In this document: positions 54,093 through 59,767 of the stretch, in pieces | Layout: the number at the start of each line of letters is the position of its first letter | Numbering within the stretch: the stretch's first letter is position 1 | NCBI GenBank assembly: GCA_003024175.1 | Contig: MDYQ01000175.1 | Location: 1-59,767 of the forward strand | Direction of reading: 5' to 3' | Source of the DNA: Planoprotostelium fungivorum | Lineage: Eukaryota; Evosea; Variosea; Cavosteliida; Cavosteliaceae | Length of the DNA stretch: 59,767 nt | The notes under the pieces: model-generated | Database searches by the model: none | Told to the model about the DNA's origin: nothing | The model's input: only the letters and a program-made list of their open reading frames with translations | Position numbers and translations under genes: made by a program

Positions 54093-56253
54093 TCACAGCT
54101 GGCAGTAGAAGTAGTTGGGGAGGTCGTTCGTGATGTAGTCGTACCAACGTTTGTTGTATTCGCATGAGTGGAGATCTGGCCGAACGTGGTGTTGGACGAC
54201 GAAGCAGTCGCAGTATCGATGTATTGATTTCTCAGAATGAGATCGATGAACGAGGAACATCTGTCACGCTCGTGAGACACGATGATGATGCAGAAGGAGG
54301 CTACCTTGGATAGGAGGGGAAGGGACTGATGGTGGATGTCACATTGATGATCAAGGTGCTGTTGGTCGACGTGTTGTATAGCGGCCAGTACAGACCGTTC
54401 TGTCGAACATTAGACCAAGCGCGCGGTGTATCACGGCTCACCACGGGATTTGGATCGGAGTTCAGCTGATACTGCTCAAAATAGTTCACGAAAGTAGCTG
54501 ATACTTTCTGTTGATCGGCATTTCCATTCCTGTCAATTCATCAAAACTCGATTGATATTTCGATTTTCACCCAGTAAGATTGTACTTGTATTCCACTTCT
54601 GAAGAGTGGTAGGCGCCGTACAATCGGGAATAAGGATCATCGTTCACATAATCAAAGTAGTAAGCGTGAACGGGGGTGCCTTGAGAGGCCAGGGATTTGA
54701 TGGCAGCTATGCTTCCACAATCGATGATTAATTCTCCGACAAAATCGATCCAAGAGCGAAATTCAGCCGAGCTGTTCATCATGTCAGTCGAATTAAAGCT
54801 CATAGAATCGATGTCACCTGACGTTAAAAACGGCTGTAGTATAAGTTTGCGGGAAGTTATAAGCGGACACGACGTTCGGAACAAGGGAGGCGTTGTAATT
54901 CAGAATGACAGCGAGCTCCTGCAGGATGACTGACGTCGTGAGCGTGGGAAGAAGAGCTGTGATGCCATCGTAGAAGCCTTCGCTTAGGTTCGTTCCTTCG
55001 TCTTTGTTGATTCCGATGATGAATGAAGTGTTGGGCTGTCTCGATTCAGTGGTATACCATCACAGTTCTCACTTTGTATCTTCCGGCATCGAAAAGTAAG
55101 AGAGGCTGATCCAATAGATTGACTCCATCAATGACGGGAACACCGTAAACGATAGCTGGAACCTGTAACATTTCACTACGTTGTTGAACGATGGTAATCA
55201 TGATGATGTGAAGGTGAAGTTACCTGCGACAAGGTAGAAACGTTCAGATTCTGTAAGCAGACAATATTACTGCAGTTGATGTTCAGAGACCGTAGACGTT
55301 TATCTGTCAAGGCCACTTTATCCTAACGATTTCAACTGATGCACCGGAGAGAGACGATTCACCTCGAGCGTGCTGTACCTCCAGTAGCCTGCAGAAGAGA
55401 CGATGACTCTGTTGTAGTATGGCCATGATTTGGGCATGAGCGTGTGCCAATACACGCTGGCACTTCCGGCCGAGCCTCCATCGATCGTGATGTCATCGGG
55501 GTTACCTGTGAGACGTATCACGATGTGATTAGATGAGCTCGTGATTTTACTTCACCTCCAAAATTGCGGATGTTCTGATGGACCCATTTGAGGCTCAGCT
55601 GTTGATCTAAGAGTCCATAATTACCTGTCGAATTTGCGTCGACGATGGCGGCTGATACCATGAAGCCGAAGAGTCCCAGACGATAGTTTCCTTCTACAAC
55701 GATGGTGTTCGTCTGTGCGGCGAGAGCTGCACCCGATATACTGTCATACGAGGCGCTGATGAAGGCTCCACCCTAGTATGATTCAGAAGATGAGACGAGA
55801 TGATGCTTACGTGGATGAAGATGCGAACAGGAAGGTTAGAGGAGACATTGGCCGTTGCAGGTACGAATACGGCGAGGTACAGACAGTCCTCTTGGCCGCT
55901 GCCGTCTGGCTGTACGCAGGCAGGTTGAGTGTTGTTGCACACTGTCAACGTGTTCGTGACGTTGAGAGGCACTGGCGGCTTATGTGCTGGTCAGTTGAGA
56001 CGGTGGTGATGTGACGGTGTGTTTATGTAATGATGTGCTGATGATGTGCTGATGTGCTAACGGTGAATGATCTCACGCGAAACCGAAGCGGTCCCAGAGG
56101 TGGCTGAGCAAATGGAATGTTGAGATACTGAATGACATCGGGCAGAGTAGCATTCTTCTGACCTACGAACGTGTTGTTGCCATTGATGGTCACATTGAAT
56201 AATTGAGCGGCTGACAGAGTCAAACAGGTGAAGAGGATTGTGGTTATCTTCAT
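54093..56253 (-). CDS. Secreted type-B carboxylesterase (cholinesterase family)
   Basis: Signal peptide MKITTILFTCLTLSAAQLF; NIPFAQPPLGPLRFR; CVQPDGSGQEDCLYLAVFVP (family EDCLYLN); the oxyanion GGAF; then the elbow TIDGGSAGSASV with the Ser in GxSxG. GINKDEGTNL carries the acid and GAYHSSEVEYKYN the His of the triad. The end is WYDYITNDLPNYFYCQL. About a dozen introns of 40-60 nt; the model runs from 56253 to the stop at 54093. The elbow is GGSAG instead of the usual GESAG. It is expected to cleave carboxylic esters outside the cell or in endosomes. Confidence 0.9.
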
Positions 56254-56620
56254 CTGATTTGTTGTTGAATGGCTGCCTCACCCTCCGTACTACGTGCATT
56301 TGAATGAAAACTCGCACTCCCGGTACTAGGAATACAGCAGCGTCGGAAGTTAGACCAGTGTCATTTGTCAATACAGCGAGGGGGAACTATTTTTTTCCCC
56401 CGTGACGATTGAAATCGAAAAGTCTTTTCAGCTGACTTCATCAAGCAGACAATCATTCTCGGAATTTGGAGTAAGTAATATCTGTGAGTGTGACGCCCGA
56501 ACTTCTCCCGTGAAGTGACGATGAAGAGAGAGACACCGACGCGAATTCTCCCGACGTCAGGTTTTGCCGAGATACCTGCTCAATCTTTCGATAGGCCCTA
56601 TCTCAGGTTGTAACCCTCTC
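56254..56620. other. Intergenic stretch upstream of the carboxylesterase
   Basis: Promoter side of the leftward esterase gene. No gene or element is recognised. Confidence 0.45.
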
Positions 56621-56734
56621 AGTCTTGGTAGTTATCGTGTGATACCTCACACGGCTCAAAAAGTATGATCAGAGAACGATGTATATAGCCATCATCCGTC
56701 AAGCGTGCCCATCTCATGATGCGCTTCTTCCACA

Positions 56735-56850
56735 GTAAAACGAGACGAATCCATCGTTGTTCATCTATTCTTGCATGGAATGTCCCTTCAGATGGTGTAT
56801 CATCTTTCTCAGAGCGTCTGCTCCCCTCGTGTCTGTCTACATATACAATC
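56735..56850 (-). repeat. Diverged duplicate of the 3' end of the ABC transporter gene
   Basis: On the minus strand, gacagacacgag, ctgagaa, atctgaagg and aatagatgaacaacgat match 58065-58190 in the same order, at roughly 80 percent by eye. The counterpart is the last 30 codons and first 3' untranslated bases of the ABC transporter. Here the frame is broken. Confidence 0.65.
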
Positions 56851-56859
56851 TCCCCCTCT

Positions 56860-57660
56860 TCATCGTGATCTCCCCTCACAGCTCTCTGCACTCGGCAGAT
56901 CGAGTGACAGAGTGATGCCAGGATAAGCTGAGAGGACTGATGGGTCCACACGTGGGCTAGTCAAGAGTAGCCTTACAATCGATAGGTTCCCCCTCTCAGC
57001 CGCTATTCTCAGAGCCTCATTGTTGTTGACAGAAGGATCCACAGAAGGATCCACACGAGGATCCTCCAAGAGAACCTAAACCCTTGTCCGTATCGAACGC
57101 GATGGATCCACACGAGGATCGGCCAATAGCTTCTGTGCCATGACAATATTCTCACTCAAAAAAGCATTTTTTAGGGTGACATAGTAACATCTCCACGATT
57201 TCGGGATGTACGTTAGAGATGGCTCTTGTGATGGCCCTCACGTTGAAGTGGTGCTGCTCACCGATCTCTTTCCATAACTTGCACGTGCGACGCAAACCGA
57301 GTCCTTCTGGTTCTTCTTGCTGCCGTTTTCGGCTGTCCCCTGTATCCCACCAGCATCATCTTCAAGATCTCCCTTGTGACATCGTAGCCAGAGATGAGCC
57401 CGTTCGTGGTCAAGTTGAAATCTCTGACAGATGATCCCTCGAACGAGACTTACTAAATATCTACAATGGCTTACTTGTCTAAAATACACCAGGGGAGAAG
57501 GAGAAGATAGACAACGAAAGTGAAGAGGGGGGCCACAACGTGAGATGGATGACACGTACACCTTCAATGCCATTTTTTTTCTTGTTGCTCCAGCTAGCGA
57601 AGCGACACTTGGTAAAATGAGACGCCGAATATAGCAACGAGCCTCAAAGATGGACCGCAA
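56860..57660 (-). pseudogene. Ankyrin-repeat gene remnant (DPRVDPS type)
   Basis: The minus strand carries pieces in different frames. A possible start MALKVYVSSISRCGPPLHF lies at 57572, FNVRAITRAISNVHPEIVEM near 57230, ENIVMAQKLLADPRVDPS near 57140, and LEDPRVDPSVDPSVNNNEAL then IAAERGNLSIVRLLLTSPRV near 57060-56960. These are ankyrin-type repeats ending in DPRVDPS, but frame changes and stops lie between them with no credible introns. A degenerate gene, or a gene with poorly resolved splicing, fits. In-frame duplicated words (GGATCCACACGAGGATCC) suggest recent repeat slippage. Confidence 0.55.
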
Positions 57661-58121
57661 CGTTGAGTGTGAGTGAAGATGTCGAATAAATCATGTGACA
57701 AAGAGAGGAGGGAGGCTGTGAATCACTATTAATATACCATTTATCTTCCCTCACATATTATGTATATATATGCGCCGATGCCACGTCTCTAATGCAAAGG
57801 TAAAGAAGGTGGGTTGCTTCGATGACTACTAGCCCAATTGTTCAGAATGCCGCTCACATACGACAACACGTGCGTAGACTCTTCTATCTCCTGGTAGGGC
57901 ACCTCCCCTCTCAACGCTCCGTCCATGGGTTTATACCCTTTGTCCCACTAGATTCTTGAATGGCGTCTATGAAGACTTCGCACGCTCGAGAGCAGTAGTG
58001 ATTGCTGCTCTTTCCTAGATGCCACCAGAATTTCTACGCATCTACTCCAATTAGGATGGAGCCTCTCCTGACCTCCATAGACACACGCAATGAAGACAAG
58101 ACGAATCCGATCGTTGTTCAT
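57661..58121. other. Gene-poor stretch next to the ABC transporter end
   Basis: A leftward frame at about 57785-57930 (MDGALRGEVPYQEIEESTHV then LSYVSGILNNWASS) is protein-like but isolated, so it may be more gene debris. An AT run (tatgtatatatatgc) lies at 57760. Confidence 0.35.
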
Positions 58122-59767
58122 CTATTGTTGCATGGGATGTTCCTTCAGATAGTCTTCCATCGTTCTCAGTGCCTCTCCTCCCTTCTCGTGTCTGTCTAAA
58201 TCCAAAACGTGCGTGTGAAACTGAACCAGAGTCTTTCGGTGACCGACGCTGATGATGGAGGTCTCTCCATCACGGAGTGAGCCGATGATCTCGTAGACAT
58301 TCTTCTCGTTGGCGACGTCCATGGCGCTCGTGGCTTCGTCCATGACCACGACGGAAGGTTTAATAACCAAGACCCTGTATCATCGCGATCAGATCATCAT
58401 GATGATGAACGCTTGCTGACCTGCCGATGGCGAGTCTCTGTTGTTCCCCCACCGATAAGATCTTTGAAAAATCCAAATCTTGCGTGCGTAAACCGTGACG
58501 TGTGACCAATTGACTGAGCCCGACTCTTTCTAACACCTTCTCCAACACTTGATCATCATAATGCTCCTCTGAGAGAAGATTAAAATCGAACGAAAACGAT
58601 TGAAACGGATTTAAACTTCACCGTTCTTGTCTTCTCTTGGATAGAGTAACTGTTGTCGCAGGGAACCGATGGGCATGTAAGGCTTCTGGGGTAAGAACAA
58701 CATGTCTCCCAGTTCGGGCCTCTCTACGGTTCCTCTGCCGTGATTCCACAATCCACAGAGGACTCTCAACAGCGAACTCTTACCTGGGTGATCTCTCAGC
58801 TCGATGACATCACATCATGACATCTAATCACAGCACAGCACATCACATAACAACATATCACATCACAGCACAGCACATGATATCACATCACATCATATCA
58901 TATCGCATCACATAATCTCACATCATCTCACATCATCTCACATCACATCACATCACATCACATCACATCACATCAATGCATCATCTTATCACTCACCGAT
59001 ACCACTGCGACCCACGATGAGCAACCTCTGCTTCTCCTGCAGTTCCAGATTCACATCCGAAAGAATGATCGTCCTCTTCAGAGAGGAAGGTGCCATCACA
59101 GTCACCCCAATCAACTTCACCCTGTCCGACGTAACGAAACGTATACGGTCCGTCTGGGTCTGCCCTCCGTCTTTTTTCTGCGATCGATCGGCCGCGAATC
59201 TGCGCGAGTCGGTGAAATTTCACGGAATTTCCGTCACCTCCTGTGCAGCGTCCCCTCTTGCGTCGTTTCTTCGGTCACGTGATCTTGATTTGGACCATCA
59301 TTGAACCGATAATCATTTTCGATGCGTTGTAGTTCGCGATCGAATTGGTAGATGCGGTTGCCTGCTCCCAAGAGAAAGGAGATGCTGTCGAATTGAGAGA
59401 TGACGAGAGACAAGCTGGACAGGATGGTGTTGAATGCGATCTATCCTTCGTTCAACTCTTTCATTTTTTATAGACAAAAAAGGTCTGTTAAAAATCACGT
59501 GACGAATTGTGATTCATCCATATTTAGAATAGAATCGTTCACTCTGACACATGTATATCGATCATAATGTTCACATTGAAATAATCAATTGAGGGTGACT
59601 CACTTGAGCTTGAAAGATGGCACCGTATTCCATCTTACCTTGAAAGAAACGAGGATAAAGAACCAAGACGGGTATCAGCCAAGTGAGATAAGAGTAACTG
59701 TTTTGGAACAAGTTCAAGATCGATTTGCTTCCCCTCTTTGTGCGTTGCAGTTCCATCGTCTGCTGCA
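58122..59767 (-). CDS. ABC transporter, BacA/SbmA-YddA or ABCD4-like half transporter, partial
   Basis: The 5' part is beyond the right edge. The last membrane region reads [20 protein letters not shown] then [12 protein letters not shown], as in ABC_membrane_2 transporters. The ATPase follows: Walker A GRSGIGKSSLLR, split by an intron; a Q-loop region [18 protein letters not shown]; signature [13 protein letters not shown]; Walker [13 protein letters not shown]; and the switch His in SVGHRKTL. The end is YLKEHPMQQ. Bacterial relatives import peptides or vitamin B12; eukaryotic subfamily D members sit in peroxisomes or lysosomes. Which applies here cannot be read. Introns are about 45-190 nt. 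Confidence 0.88.
58800..58980. repeat. CATCA-type simple repeat filling the intron in Walker A
   Basis: Units of catca/cacat repeat dozens of times, perfect in the stretch about 58925-58975. The array makes this intron about four times longer than the local norm and lies between GRSGIG and KSSLLR. Confidence 0.92.

Overview
This window is nuclear DNA from a eukaryote with a compact, intron-dense genome. Almost every gene is broken by very short GT...AG introns (most 38 to 65 nt, usually starting gtgag). Genes sit on both strands with small gaps, and several poly(A)-like AATAAA motifs touch or overlap stop codons. The gene content suggests a free-living protist, most likely an amoebozoan. The clues are a Thg1-like protein with a full catalytic motif set, an UMF1/Atg22-type transporter, a secreted hevein-domain GH17-like protein, DPRVDPS-type ankyrin debris, a LIM-only protein and a REJ/GPS surface protein. 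This placement is inference from gene families; no search could be run. All exon joins given here were worked out by eye from splice signals and reading frame.

Layout. 1-2412 is a leftward Gag-like retroelement gene crossed by an assembly gap (N at 847) with a 718-bp near-identical repeat on each side. 2413-5326 is poor in genes and holds a decayed fragment that reads like dynein heavy chain. 5327-13810 is one very large leftward gene for a cell-surface protein: signal peptide, beta-helix-like repeats, Thr/Ser/Glu mucin-like minisatellite, REJ region, GPS motif, single membrane span and cytoplasmic tail.

13992-32931 is dense housekeeping sequence: mitochondrial ribosomal uS15m, alanyl-tRNA synthetase, a ZnT/CDF zinc transporter, a Thg1-like 3'-5' polymerase, the spliceosome disassembly factor TFIP11/Ntr1, a SAM methyltransferase, the cohesin acetyltransferase ESCO/Eco1, a three-LIM protein, a small membrane protein, a Dbp3-like DEAD-box helicase, the FHA protein SNIP1/Pml1 and a hypothetical protein.

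33412-49926 is more lineage-specific. It holds two members of an apparently undescribed Cys/His family, a long coiled-coil protein, a tandem pair of DUF2855 genes with strong signs of gene conversion and shared upstream elements, a probable pseudogene, a possible TP53INP-like protein, and a clathrin-adaptor beta subunit paired head to head with a CxxC protein. 50042-59767 holds the UMF1/Atg22-like transporter, the hevein/GH17-like secreted protein, a secreted type-B carboxylesterase, ankyrin pseudogene debris and the 3' part of a BacA/ABCD4-type ABC transporter that runs off the right edge.

No CRISPR array, operon, rRNA or convincing tRNA was seen. The items most worth following up are the CxxHPxC family, the REJ/GPS single-span receptor, the DUF2855 pair (intron hairpin and shared 43-nt upstream block), and the stop-free introns of length 3n.
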